A DNA stretch of 64,000 nucleotides from Paenibacillus tuaregi (GTDB taxonomy: Bacteria > Bacillota > Bacilli > Paenibacillales > Paenibacillaceae): positions 2,391,869-2,455,868 of the forward strand of contig NZ_LT575476.1 in the NCBI RefSeq assembly GCF_900086655.1, in the 5' to 3' direction. The position numbers and the translations under genes are program-made. Below the pieces are notes generated by a model. It was not told where the DNA came from. It saw nothing but the letters and a program-made list of their open reading frames with translations, and did no database searches. Positions 17,196-25,436 of this stretch are shown in pieces. How positions within the stretch are numbered: the stretch's first letter is position 1; each line of letters starts with the position of its first letter.

Positions 17196-17987
17196 ATGAA
17201 TGCTGTGATTGAGCTAAAAGATGTAGAGCATGTCTATGTGACAGACAGGGAAGCCGTTCTTGCACTGGAAGGAATGAACATATCCGTGCAGCCTGGGGAG
17301 TTCATTAGTCTGGTTGGACCCAGCGGATGCGGTAAAACCACGCTTCTCTCCATTATGGCAGGCCTACTCGTTCCCACACGGGGGGAAGTGCTTCTTCATG
17401 GCCGGCGTGTGAGCGGCCCAGACCCGGATGTGGGGTATATGCTGCAGCAGGATTACTTGTTCCCTTGGCGCACAATACTGGATAACGCGTTAATTGGACT
17501 TGAGCTGCGCGGCATGCTGACGCAGGAGAGGAAAGCATCGGTGATCCAGCTTCTTGAGGGCATGGGCCTTGGCGGTACCGGCAGCCTGTATCCTTCACAG
17601 CTGTCGGGCGGCATGCGGCAGCGTGTGGCCTTGGTCCGGACCTTGGCCACCGAGCCGGATCTGCTCCTGCTGGATGAGCCGTTCTCGGCCCTGGATTATC
17701 AGACCAAGCTGCAGCTTGAGGACCTGATCGCAGAAACACTGCACGCTCGGAACAAAACTGCGGTGCTGGTGACGCATGATTTGGCCGAGGCGATTGCGGT
17801 CAGTGACCGCGTTATCGTGCTGGCGGCAGGCCCTGGACGAATCCGGCGGACCTTTGAGGTGCCGGAAAATATCAGATTGACCCAGCCGTTCTACGCTCGG
17901 GAGCAAGAGGGGTTCAACGACCTGTTTCATCAGATATGGAAGGAGCTCGAGGCATCGGAGGGAAGGGGGGAGCGGAATGGACCGTAA
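17196..17987 (+). CDS. ABC transporter ATP-binding protein (SsuB/TauB type)
   Basis: The 263-residue ATPase has all motifs: Walker A GPSGCGKTT, Q-loop YMLQQDYLFPWRT, signature LSGGMRQRVAL, Walker B LLLLDEPFSALD, and H-loop VLVTHDLAEAI. The FPW after the Q-loop and the DPF/DEPFSALD style are typical of nitrate/sulfonate/taurine importers. The ATG at 17196, rather than the GTG at 17190, has AAAGGGGGA at proper spacing. It follows the binding-protein gene by 26 bp and overlaps the permease gene by 11 bp. Confidence 0.93.
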   Translation: MNAVIELKDVEHVYVTDREAVLALEGMNISVQPGEFISLVGPSGCGKTTLLSIMAGLLVPTRGEVLLHGRRVSGPDPDVGYMLQQDYLFPWRTILDNALIGLELRGMLTQERKASVIQLLEGMGLGGTGSLYPSQLSGGMRQRVALVRTLATEPDLLLLDEPFSALDYQTKLQLEDLIAETLHARNKTAVLVTHDLAEAIAVSDRVIVLAAGPGRIRRTFEVPENIRLTQPFYAREQEGFNDLFHQIWKELEASEGRGERNGP

Positions 17988-18831
17988 TTTACCGGCAGGC
18001 CATGAGTTTTCCAGGGATGCCCGGCATTCTAAGAAGACATGGCTGAAATCGATTCATCAGGATTTCAAGACTCGCAAGCGCAAGGCGGGGCGGATCGTGC
18101 TGGCCGTGCAGCTTGCCATCCTTCTCAGCCTGATTATTCTCTGGGAGCTCGCGGGAAGGCTGAAATGGGTGGATGTCCTCATCTTCAGTTATCCGTCCAA
18201 AATGTTCGCCCAGATCTGGCAGGACATCTGGAGCGGAGAACTATGGCCTCACCTGGGAATGACGGTACTTGAGACGGCGGCCGGATTTATCTTGGGCACC
18301 TTGGTCGGAACGCTGCTTGCCGTTGTAATCTGGTGGTCTCCTTTTCTATCCAGAGTGCTTGATCCTTATATGGTTGTCTTTAACAGCATGCCTAAGGTCG
18401 CGCTTGGGCCGATCTTTATCGTCCTGTTCGGGGGAGGCTTCACCGCGATTGTAATGACCACCTTGTCGATTACGGTAATCATAACGACCCTGGTTGTAAT
18501 TAGCAGCTTTAATGAGGTAGACCCCAACCTGGTGAAGGTAGTGCGGACGTTTGGGGGCGGAAGGAAGGATATTTTCCGTAAAGTGATTCTTCCTGCTTCT
18601 TTCCCGGCGATTGTGTCGACCTTGAAAGTCAATGTGGGTATGGCCTGGGTAGGGGTTATTGTGGGGGAATTTCTGGTTGCCAAGATCGGGCTTGGTTACT
18701 TAATCATCTATGGGTTCCAAGTATTCAACTTCACACTGGTACTATCCAGCCTGGTGATTATTGCCGTCGCGGCTACCGCCATGTACCAACTCGTTGTATA
18801 TATCGAACGCAAACTGATCAGGGAGCGGTAA
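17977..18831 (+). CDS. ABC transporter permease (SsuC/TauC type)
   Basis: The 284-residue membrane protein has a charged N-terminus and about six membrane helices. The BPD_transp_1 coupling region is visible as EVDPNLVKVVRTFGGGRKDIFRKVILPASFPAI, with the EAA-like loop that contacts the ATPase. With the two genes before it, it makes an importer for a small organic anion or heterocycle, of unknown identity. Its stop codon lies in the stem-loop of the terminator at 18820-18847, so it ends the operon. Confidence 0.92.
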   Translation: MDRNLPAGHEFSRDARHSKKTWLKSIHQDFKTRKRKAGRIVLAVQLAILLSLIILWELAGRLKWVDVLIFSYPSKMFAQIWQDIWSGELWPHLGMTVLETAAGFILGTLVGTLLAVVIWWSPFLSRVLDPYMVVFNSMPKVALGPIFIVLFGGGFTAIVMTTLSITVIITTLVVISSFNEVDPNLVKVVRTFGGGRKDIFRKVILPASFPAIVSTLKVNVGMAWVGVIVGEFLVAKIGLGYLIIYGFQVFNFTLVLSSLVIIAVAATAMYQLVVYIERKLIRER

Positions 18832-18847
18832 CGCCCCTGTTTTTTGT
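18820..18847 (+). terminator. Terminator overlapping the permease stop codon
   Basis: AGGGAGCG pairs with CGCCCCT around GTAA and is followed by GT6. The stop codon TAA sits in the loop. Confidence 0.7.
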
Positions 18848-18974
18848 TTGTCAGTCCTGTACTTTTCATTTGGCCTAACAAGGTGCGGAGTACCGCTTCA
18901 TTGTGGACAAGCCGCAAATCCATTAGGATATAGATTATACCAAGTTATCAAACTACTGCTTACGGGGGTGTCCT

Positions 18975-19964
18975 ATGGGCTTTCGTGTAATTAAGACGAC
19001 CATCGCAACCGTGCTTGCGATTCTTATTGCCCATCTGCTTCATATTGCCAATCCGCTCTCAGCGGGACTGCTCGCCATTCTGGGCGTAGACGTAACCCGC
19101 AAGCGGAGCATCAGGACGGTGAGCTCCCGTTTTCTGGCTTCAATTGTTGGGCTTGCGATGTCTTCGGTCTTATTCTATCTGTTCGGCTTTCATATTTGGG
19201 TTCTGGCCGTGTTTATTCTCGTAGGATTTCCGCTTATCGCCAGAGCAAATTTGAAGGAGGGAATTGTCACCTGTTCGGTTGTTGTATTCCGGGTATTCGG
19301 AGGCGAGGATATCAGCATGACAGCTCTCGGCACACAAGTCGTGCTGCTGACCATTGGCCTTGGCTGTGCCACGGTTGTCAACCTTATTTATATGCCTAAT
19401 GAAGAGGATAAGCTCACAAGCATCCGGCGCAAGGTGGACGGATTGTTCGCCTGCATCTTCACTCATATTGCAAGTCAGCTACGCAGCCCAGATTATGTCT
19501 GGAGCGGTCAGGAGCTGATTGAAGCCAGCCGTGAAGTGGGACTAGGCTTGTCCACCGCCAAGCGGGCGCTTGATAACCAGGTGATCTCCCCAAATGAAGC
19601 TTGGACGATCTATTTCTATATGCGCAAGCAGCAGCTGGACCGCATAGAAAGTATGCTGCAGCTTATTTCCCAGATCTATCAAAGAATGCCCCAGGGTGAG
19701 AGTACCGCGGTTCTATTTGATCAGCTGTCTTTAGATGTGAAACAGGAGATTTACGCGGGAACTACAGAGCAAATGCTTAAGGAGCTTGAAATGGAGTTCA
19801 AAGCTATGGAACTTCCAGCAAGCCGGGAAGAATTTGAGATTCGTTCAGCGATTCTGCAGCTCTGCCGTGAGCTTGCCCTCTATCTGGATATCTCCAAGAA
19901 AAGCAAGTATCCAACAGGGAGATCAGAGCGGTCCAGGGCATTACGGTCTACTGGAAGAGCTTGA
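18975..19964 (+). CDS. Aromatic acid exporter (ArAE_1 / YqjA-like) family membrane protein
   Basis: The 329-residue protein has a membrane half (about residues 1-140: KTTIATVLAILIAHLLHIANPLSAGLLAIL, SVLFYLFGFHIWVLAVFILVGFP, VVLLTIGLGCATVVNLIYMP) and a cytosolic helical C-terminal half with coiled-coil character. The order fits Firmicutes YqjA-type proteins of the aromatic acid exporter / FUSC group. No transport activity is proven for this branch. GGGGGTG precedes the ATG. It is monocistronic between the ABC importer and cotE. Confidence 0.85.
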   Translation: MGFRVIKTTIATVLAILIAHLLHIANPLSAGLLAILGVDVTRKRSIRTVSSRFLASIVGLAMSSVLFYLFGFHIWVLAVFILVGFPLIARANLKEGIVTCSVVVFRVFGGEDISMTALGTQVVLLTIGLGCATVVNLIYMPNEEDKLTSIRRKVDGLFACIFTHIASQLRSPDYVWSGQELIEASREVGLGLSTAKRALDNQVISPNEAWTIYFYMRKQQLDRIESMLQLISQIYQRMPQGESTAVLFDQLSLDVKQEIYAGTTEQMLKELEMEFKAMELPASREEFEIRSAILQLCRELALYLDISKKSKYPTGRSERSRALRSTGRA

Positions 19965-20012
19965 CCGAATACGGGTTGTTTAAATATTCTTTATTTCGCC
20001 GTCTCCAATTAA

Positions 20013-20041
20013 TCAACATTCGCCCATGTCATGCATACACT
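20013..20041 (+). promoter_or_regulatory. Sigma-E-type sporulation promoter of cotE
   Basis: The -10 CATACACT at 20034-20041 fits the mother-cell consensus CATACANT exactly. A CAACATT -35-like block lies 13 bases before it. In B. subtilis cotE is transcribed by sigma-E and sigma-K, which have similar -10 elements. Confidence 0.65.
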
Positions 20042-20081
20042 TGATAGTGAATGATTGATTTGTATGGAGGAGGTTCAAACC

Positions 20082-20630
20082 ATGTCATCGAAATATCAAA
20101 GTAGAGAGATCATTACGAAAGCGATCTGCGGAAAAGGTCGTAAGTTCTCTACCGTAACACATACCGTGACTCCGCCACACAATCCGACAAGTATTCTGGG
20201 GGCCTGGATCATCAACCACCAATACGAAGCGGTTGCTGCTGGTGACGGAATTGAAGTTATTGGTACTTACGATGTGAACATCTGGTATTCTTATGACAGG
20301 AATTCCCAGACAGCTGTAGCCAAGGAGAAAGTGTCTTATGTGGAAAATGTGCCGCTTTCTTATCTTGACTCCAGACACCGCTCTTCGTCCGTGGAGGTTT
20401 CCGCGGATGCAACGCAGGAACCCAGCACCGTCGAAGCGAGCGTATCCGGTGACGGCAGCGTACTCATTCGTGTAGAGCGTGAATTCGCTGTTGAACTGGT
20501 TGCTGAGACTAAGATCAATGTCCTGGTCGTTCCGGGCGGCAGCGACTTCGAAGACAAAGACTTTGACTTCAGCGGGGATGGCGGGGATTATGACGATTTG
20601 GACCCGGATCTTCTGGATGACGATCTGTAA
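20082..20630 (+). CDS. cotE: Outer spore coat morphogenetic protein CotE
   Basis: The 182-residue protein matches CotE, which builds the outer coat layer around the forespore. Recognisable parts are YQSREIITKAICGKGRKFS at the N-terminus, the central SILGAWIINHQYEAVAAGDGIEV and YDVNIWYSYDRNSQTAVAKE, and the very acidic C-terminal tail (SGDGGDYDDLDPDLLDDDL). The start at ATG 20082 follows GGAGGAGG; an in-frame ATG at 20055 would add residues absent from the family. A mother-cell promoter lies upstream and a terminator downstream. In Bacillus and Paenibacillus it precedes mutS, as here. Confidence 0.96.
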   Translation: MSSKYQSREIITKAICGKGRKFSTVTHTVTPPHNPTSILGAWIINHQYEAVAAGDGIEVIGTYDVNIWYSYDRNSQTAVAKEKVSYVENVPLSYLDSRHRSSSVEVSADATQEPSTVEASVSGDGSVLIRVEREFAVELVAETKINVLVVPGGSDFEDKDFDFSGDGGDYDDLDPDLLDDDL

Positions 20631-20668
20631 CAGAATACTCTATTGTATGCAGCTGCCTGAGCAGCGAC

Positions 20669-20692
20669 GAGGGCGGGAGCCCTCTTTTTTTT
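20669..20692 (+). terminator. cotE terminator
   Basis: GAGGGC pairs with GCCCTC around GGGA and is followed by T8. Confidence 0.88.
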
Positions 20693-20730
20693 GCAAAATT
20701 TTTGAGCAGGATTTTTTGAACAGTATGCTG

Positions 20731-20924
20731 TATAAAATGAACTTTAGATTTAACCGATCTCAGCGGAGAGGACGAGTGATTCTGAAGAAGCGGAGCGTCC
20801 GTCTTTGTTTCCGAAATGTACCTACTTGGATATCTAGTTCAAGGATTTCGGAGACAACCGTAGTCGTAAGAATACCCGGCATCGCAGCAACCCAAAGGGT
20901 AACCTTCAAAAGTTCATTTTATAT
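20731..20924 (+). repeat. Dispersed MITE-like element copy B (full length)
   Basis: This 194-bp element is bounded by TATAAAATGAACTTT and, inverted, AAAGTTCATTTTATA. It has two internal stems: GGACG (20770-20774) with CGTCC (20796-20800), and CCGAAAT (20811-20817) with ATTTCGG (20845-20851). It encodes no convincing protein. It sits between the cotE terminator and the ligase-like gene. Related copies are at 15953-16011 and 57320-57447. Confidence 0.82.
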
Positions 20925-20965
20925 GGTTGGAATGCTGCTAAGGCCAATAAGGGGGAGACGGGGAA

Positions 20966-22426
20966 ATGGAACTAAGGCTGAACCTGGGCAGTGACCCATC
21001 CTCGGAACGGCTTCGGGGCATCCTCACCCAAATGGGGTACGGCAGGCTTGCTCTTGCGAATGAGGCTGGAATGCGTGAGGGAAGGCGGCGGAACATAGCT
21101 TCGTCTGAAGCTGATGAATCAAGCCCGGTGGAGGGACTGTCCAGGGGGAATACGCCTGAAGAGGGGGGGATATGGCTCAACAGTATGGCATCTGATCTGC
21201 TAGCGTGGTCTGTACAGGAGCAAGAGCAGAGACTGCACTGCTCGGGACTGAAGGCTAAGCTTGGGAAGGGCTGGGATGCCGGGGATTCTGCGGCCTCCGG
21301 CCAGATCTATGAACGCAGGTTCATCGTGCGGGTGTTCCACCTCAAGGCGGTGGAAATTGTTCCTTACGGCTGGGCGGAAAGGGCACTGAGCCAGGCAAGA
21401 GAAGATCAGGCAGGTGATGGTGTACATGGCCGTTCACAGCTCTATCGTAAACTGGAAAAGACTGCGGTAAGAGCCCTCTACGCACTTAATCTGGATTTCG
21501 GTGAGGTTGGAATTACCGCTGGTGCAAACGGAATGGTTATCCACTCCGTTCAAGCTATGCCTGATCTTGAGGGGGAAAATGCGGTCCGCAGATTCGCAGA
21601 GGCGGTGGTGGAGGAATATGAGCGGCTTGCCGCTCTCCATGGTCAGACGCTGCTGCTTGGCATGGACCCCGAATTCCTTCTGTATCACCCTGCCGAAGGG
21701 AAGATCATTCCCGCATCGCGTTACTTGGATCGGGCTGGAATAGCTGGCTGTGATGCGATCCGCAGGGGAGACAGAACCTTGTACCCGATTGCAGAATTGC
21801 GACCGCAGCCATCTGCTGATCCCAAGCAGATGCTGCGGAGCCTGATGGGTGCGCTTCAATATGCATCCAGAAGAATTGAAGCAACGGACCTGGAGTGGCT
21901 GGCAGGGGGGATGCCTGTGCATGGAATTCCGCTTGGCGGACATCTTCATTTCAGCGGTGTGCCCCTAACGGCCGGGCTGCTCAGGACGCTTGACAATTAT
22001 TTGACCCTGCCCGTGACGCTGCTGGAGGACCCGAGGGCGGCTGCGCGGCGGCCGAAATACGGATATCTGGGGGATTTCCGTCTTCAGAGCCATGGCGGAT
22101 TTGAATACCGGACGCTTCCCAGCTTTCTCGTATCTCCTGCTCTGGCCAAGGGAGTAGTGGCCCTAGCAGAGCTGATCATGAGGCACCCGGAGCGTCTGCT
22201 TCTTCGTCCGCTCAGCAGAACAGAGGTGCACCAGGCCTACTACAGCGGGGACAAGAATGTGCTTAGGACCGCGTTCGCCCCATTAAATGAGGAGCTGCGG
22301 CGGATAAGCGATTCCCGGGAGAATGGGGGGCACATATTGGCGCTGCTTGATATGGTGGATTCGGGACGGCTGTGGGATGAGCGCCGGGATATCCGCAAAG
22401 CTTGGAAAATAGCAGATTCCTCGTAA
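20966..22426 (+). CDS. Predicted amidoligase (phage phiEco32-like COOH-NH2 ligase type 2)
   Basis: This 486-residue protein resembles the COOH-NH2 ligase family with a glutamine-synthetase-like catalytic fold. The core (about residues 225-470) begins LLLGMDPEFLLYHPAEGKII, continues with YPIAELRPQPSADP (Glu and Arg positions), HGIPLGGHLHFSGVPL (Gly-Gly-His-x-His metal/ATP site), and GFEYRTLPSFLVSP. The first 220 residues are poorly conserved and may bind substrate. The family is predicted to form peptide or amine bonds on proteins or small molecules; no activity is proven. Its place between cotE and mutS suggests a link to spore coat modification (inference). GGGGGAGACGGGG lies before the ATG. 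A repeat element occupies the upstream region. Confidence 0.75.
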   Translation: MELRLNLGSDPSSERLRGILTQMGYGRLALANEAGMREGRRRNIASSEADESSPVEGLSRGNTPEEGGIWLNSMASDLLAWSVQEQEQRLHCSGLKAKLGKGWDAGDSAASGQIYERRFIVRVFHLKAVEIVPYGWAERALSQAREDQAGDGVHGRSQLYRKLEKTAVRALYALNLDFGEVGITAGANGMVIHSVQAMPDLEGENAVRRFAEAVVEEYERLAALHGQTLLLGMDPEFLLYHPAEGKIIPASRYLDRAGIAGCDAIRRGDRTLYPIAELRPQPSADPKQMLRSLMGALQYASRRIEATDLEWLAGGMPVHGIPLGGHLHFSGVPLTAGLLRTLDNYLTLPVTLLEDPRAAARRPKYGYLGDFRLQSHGGFEYRTLPSFLVSPALAKGVVALAELIMRHPERLLLRPLSRTEVHQAYYSGDKNVLRTAFAPLNEELRRISDSRENGGHILALLDMVDSGRLWDERRDIRKAWKIADSS

Positions 22427-22441
22427 GCCCTTGTGCTTTTC

Positions 22442-22450
22442 TGTTATAAT
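22442..22450 (+). promoter_or_regulatory. Extended -10 promoter before mutS
   Basis: TGTTATAAT is a perfect -10 hexamer with the TGn extension. No good -35 is seen 17 bp upstream. Confidence 0.55.
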
Positions 22451-22485
22451 AGAAGTCTGTAGAAAGAATGGGCTGGAGGTACATC

Positions 22486-25410
22486 ATGGCTAAATATACG
22501 CCGATGATTGAACAATATTTGAAGGTAAAGGAAGGCGCACAGGACGCTTTTCTGTTTTTCCGCTTGGGTGATTTCTATGAGATGTTTTTTGAAGACGCGG
22601 TGCAAGCGGCGCGTGAGCTGGAAATTACGTTAACGGCACGCGACGGGGGAGCCGAAGGCAAAATCCCGATGTGCGGGGTGCCTTATCATTCTGCGGAAAA
22701 TTACATACACAGATTGATAGAGAAGGGTTACAAGGTGGCGATTTGTGAGCAGGTGGAAGACCCTGCTGAGGCCAAGGGCATTGTCCGCCGGGAAATTGTG
22801 CGTGTAATCACGCCGGGTACAGTCATGGAAGGTAAAACGGTTGGCGACAAAGCGAACAATTATATGCTTTGCGTAACCGAGCTGGAAGGGGTTATGGCTG
22901 TCTCGGCTTGTGATCTCTCAACGGGTGAATTGTATGTTACTTCAGCTCCTTCCAATCAGGAATGGCTCAGGGATGAAATCGGAATCTATAATCCTTCCGA
23001 AATCATCGGAGACCGTCATCTGCTGGAATGGATTGAGTCCACCGCGAATCCGGTCGGAAGACCCGTTGTTTATACGGCCTGGGATAAAGACAAGGAAGAT
23101 CTCGGCCGCAAACAGTTCGGTGAAGCGGCATGGATCCGGCTTGAGGAGCAGCGGAGACATAACATCTCCCTGTTGGTATCCTATCTGTCCGAAACTCAGA
23201 AGCGTTCCTTGGGCCAGCTGATCCGGATCACGGCATATGAGCCTAATCATTATATGATTCTGGACCCGTTCACACGGCGTAATCTGGAGCTTGTGGAGAC
23301 TGTGAGGGAAAGGTCCAAGAAGGGCTCGCTGCTCTGGCTGCTGGACCGTACCGAGACCTCTATGGGTGCGAGACTGCTGCGCAGATGGATTGATAAACCT
23401 CTGCTTCAGCGGTCTCAGATAGAAGACCGTCTGGAAGCGGTAGAGCAGCTTCATGCCGGTTATATCCTGCGTGAAGACCTGCGCGAGAAGCTTGGAGAAA
23501 TTTATGACTTGGAGCGCCTGGTCGGAAGAATCGCTTTCTCTAGTGCGAACGGGCGGGATATGATCGCCCTTAAGAAATCGCTTAGGCAGATTCCTTCGAT
23601 TAAGGAGCTGTGCGAGAATTCGGCATCCTCAACACTGAGGAGGATTGCGGGCGAACTGGACCGCTGTGAGGATCTGGCGGAGGCCATTGAAGCGGCGATC
23701 GCGGATGAACCGCCTGTCTCTGTCCGTGATGGCGGTATTATCAAGCCGGGGTATCACGAGCACTTGGATGCGCTCCGCGAAGCCGGTGCGAACGGCAAAC
23801 GCTGGATCGCGGAGCTTGAAAGCGCGGAGCGCCAGGCTACCGGGATCAAGTCGCTGAAGATCGGTTACAACAAAGTATTCGGTTATTATATCGAAGTAAC
23901 GAAATCCAACCTGGCTTCCCTGCCTGAGGGCCGGTATGAGCGCAAGCAGACGCTGGCGAACGCCGAGCGGTACGTAACTCCAGAGCTTAAAGAGAAGGAA
24001 GCTTTGATTCTCGAAGCAGAGGAGAAGATGGTTGATCTCGAATTCGCGCTGTTCAGCGAGCTTCGTGAACGCCTCAACCGGGAGATTCCGCGGCTTCAGC
24101 GCCTTGCGGAGAAGATCGCAGAAATTGACGTGTACCGTTCTTTTGCGGCTGTAAGCAGCGAGGGCAACTTCGTGAAGCCGGTTCTGACGGACGGTTATAA
24201 CCTTGTAATTGAGCAAGGACGCCATCCCGTGGTGGAGAGGGTGACGGAAGGCAGCGGATTTATTGCAAACGGCACGCAGCTCCGCAAAGACGAGGCGGGA
24301 ATCCTGCTGATCACCGGACCGAATATGGCGGGCAAGAGCACTTATATGCGCCAGGTTGCCCTGATCGTCATCATGGCGCAGATCGGATGTTTTGTACCCG
24401 CGGCAGCCGCCGAGATCCCTCTGATCGACCGGATATTTACCCGGATCGGGGCGGCGGACGACCTGATCGGGGGCCAGAGCACCTTCATGGTGGAAATGGC
24501 GGATATTCAGCTGATGACGGAGAAGGCGACTTCACGCAGTCTGATTATTATTGATGAGCTGGGACGGGGGACTTCCACTACGGAAGGCATGTCCATCGCC
24601 CAGGCCGTTATTGAGTATGTCCATGACCATATTGGCTGTAAGGCACTGGTCTCCACGCATTTTCATGAGCTTGCTCATCTGGAGGCGAGCCTTGATTCGC
24701 TTCGTAATTACAGCATGGCGGTGCAGGAGAGCGGGGAGAAGGTTCACTTCCTTCGCAAGCTGATTCCAGGAGCGGCTAGTACCAGTTATGGCATCTACTG
24801 TGCAAGATTGGCCGGTCTGCCGGACAGCATTATTGACAGGGCTTATGGATTGCTGCAAGGCCTGGAAGAAGCGGCTCCCCTTGTAACGGCTGGACGGGCT
24901 TCCGGGGGAACGCCGATATCTACCGAGTATAGGCAGGAGAACGGCGGGAAGACAGTGGGGGCACTGGAAAATGCAGCCGAATCAAAGGAGGTGGATCAGG
25001 CCAAGCAGCCCGTTCTTGCTGTGTCAGGCACAGCGGCACGGACAGGGTCCGCTGGTGGCGCCGATGAGCTGAAGCAAGCTGAAGCAGCCGGGACATCAGG
25101 AGCTATCCTGCAGGAAAGACGCACAGATCTGACGGTTTCAGAAGCGTCAGAGGGGTCTGTCGTCAGAGCAGAGATTCTGCGTGAGGCTCCAGATGCCGCT
25201 TTAATTCCGGGCGGTTCACAGCATGAAGAGGCTGTGCAGCTGTCTATGTTCGGTGAGGAGCCCGCCTTGGCTAAGCCTGAGGCTGCCAAAGAAGATCCCC
25301 GGACCAAACAGATCATCAAGCTGGTTAAAAACGCGGATTTAATGAATATGACGCCGATCCAGGCGATGCAGCTGCTGAATGATTTGAAGATGAAAGTGAA
25401 GGACATGTAG
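22486..25410 (+). CDS. mutS: DNA mismatch repair protein MutS
   Basis: MutS recognises base mismatches and recruits MutL. The 974-residue protein has the mismatch-reading wedge FFRLGDFYEMFFEDA near residue 28, a core and clamp region, and the ABC-type ATPase: Walker A GPNMAGKST (about residues 610-618), signature AADDLIGGQSTFMVEM, Walker B SLIIIDELGRGTSTTEG, and VSTHFHEL. A clamp-binding QLSMF lies at about 918-922, before the C-terminal tetramer helices. Between about 805 and 915 lies a low-complexity linker that makes it over 100 residues longer than B. subtilis MutS. ATG 22486 follows CTGGAGGT. mutL follows 26 bp later. Confidence 0.97.
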   Translation: MAKYTPMIEQYLKVKEGAQDAFLFFRLGDFYEMFFEDAVQAARELEITLTARDGGAEGKIPMCGVPYHSAENYIHRLIEKGYKVAICEQVEDPAEAKGIVRREIVRVITPGTVMEGKTVGDKANNYMLCVTELEGVMAVSACDLSTGELYVTSAPSNQEWLRDEIGIYNPSEIIGDRHLLEWIESTANPVGRPVVYTAWDKDKEDLGRKQFGEAAWIRLEEQRRHNISLLVSYLSETQKRSLGQLIRITAYEPNHYMILDPFTRRNLELVETVRERSKKGSLLWLLDRTETSMGARLLRRWIDKPLLQRSQIEDRLEAVEQLHAGYILREDLREKLGEIYDLERLVGRIAFSSANGRDMIALKKSLRQIPSIKELCENSASSTLRRIAGELDRCEDLAEAIEAAIADEPPVSVRDGGIIKPGYHEHLDALREAGANGKRWIAELESAERQATGIKSLKIGYNKVFGYYIEVTKSNLASLPEGRYERKQTLANAERYVTPELKEKEALILEAEEKMVDLEFALFSELRERLNREIPRLQRLAEKIAEIDVYRSFAAVSSEGNFVKPVLTDGYNLVIEQGRHPVVERVTEGSGFIANGTQLRKDEAGILLITGPNMAGKSTYMRQVALIVIMAQIGCFVPAAAAEIPLIDRIFTRIGAADDLIGGQSTFMVEMADIQLMTEKATSRSLIIIDELGRGTSTTEGMSIAQAVIEYVHDHIGCKALVSTHFHELAHLEASLDSLRNYSMAVQESGEKVHFLRKLIPGAASTSYGIYCARLAGLPDSIIDRAYGLLQGLEEAAPLVTAGRASGGTPISTEYRQENGGKTVGALENAAESKEVDQAKQPVLAVSGTAARTGSAGGADELKQAEAAGTSGAILQERRTDLTVSEASEGSVVRAEILREAPDAALIPGGSQHEEAVQLSMFGEEPALAKPEAAKEDPRTKQIIKLVKNADLMNMTPIQAMQLLNDLKMKVKDM

Positions 25411-25436
25411 CTCCTTGAAGAAAGCGGGGGAAACGT

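Noticed and set aside
20731..20994. Frame reading through the dispersed element downstream of cotE
   Set aside because: It crosses a terminator, is not preserved between element copies, and has frameshifts relative to copy C.
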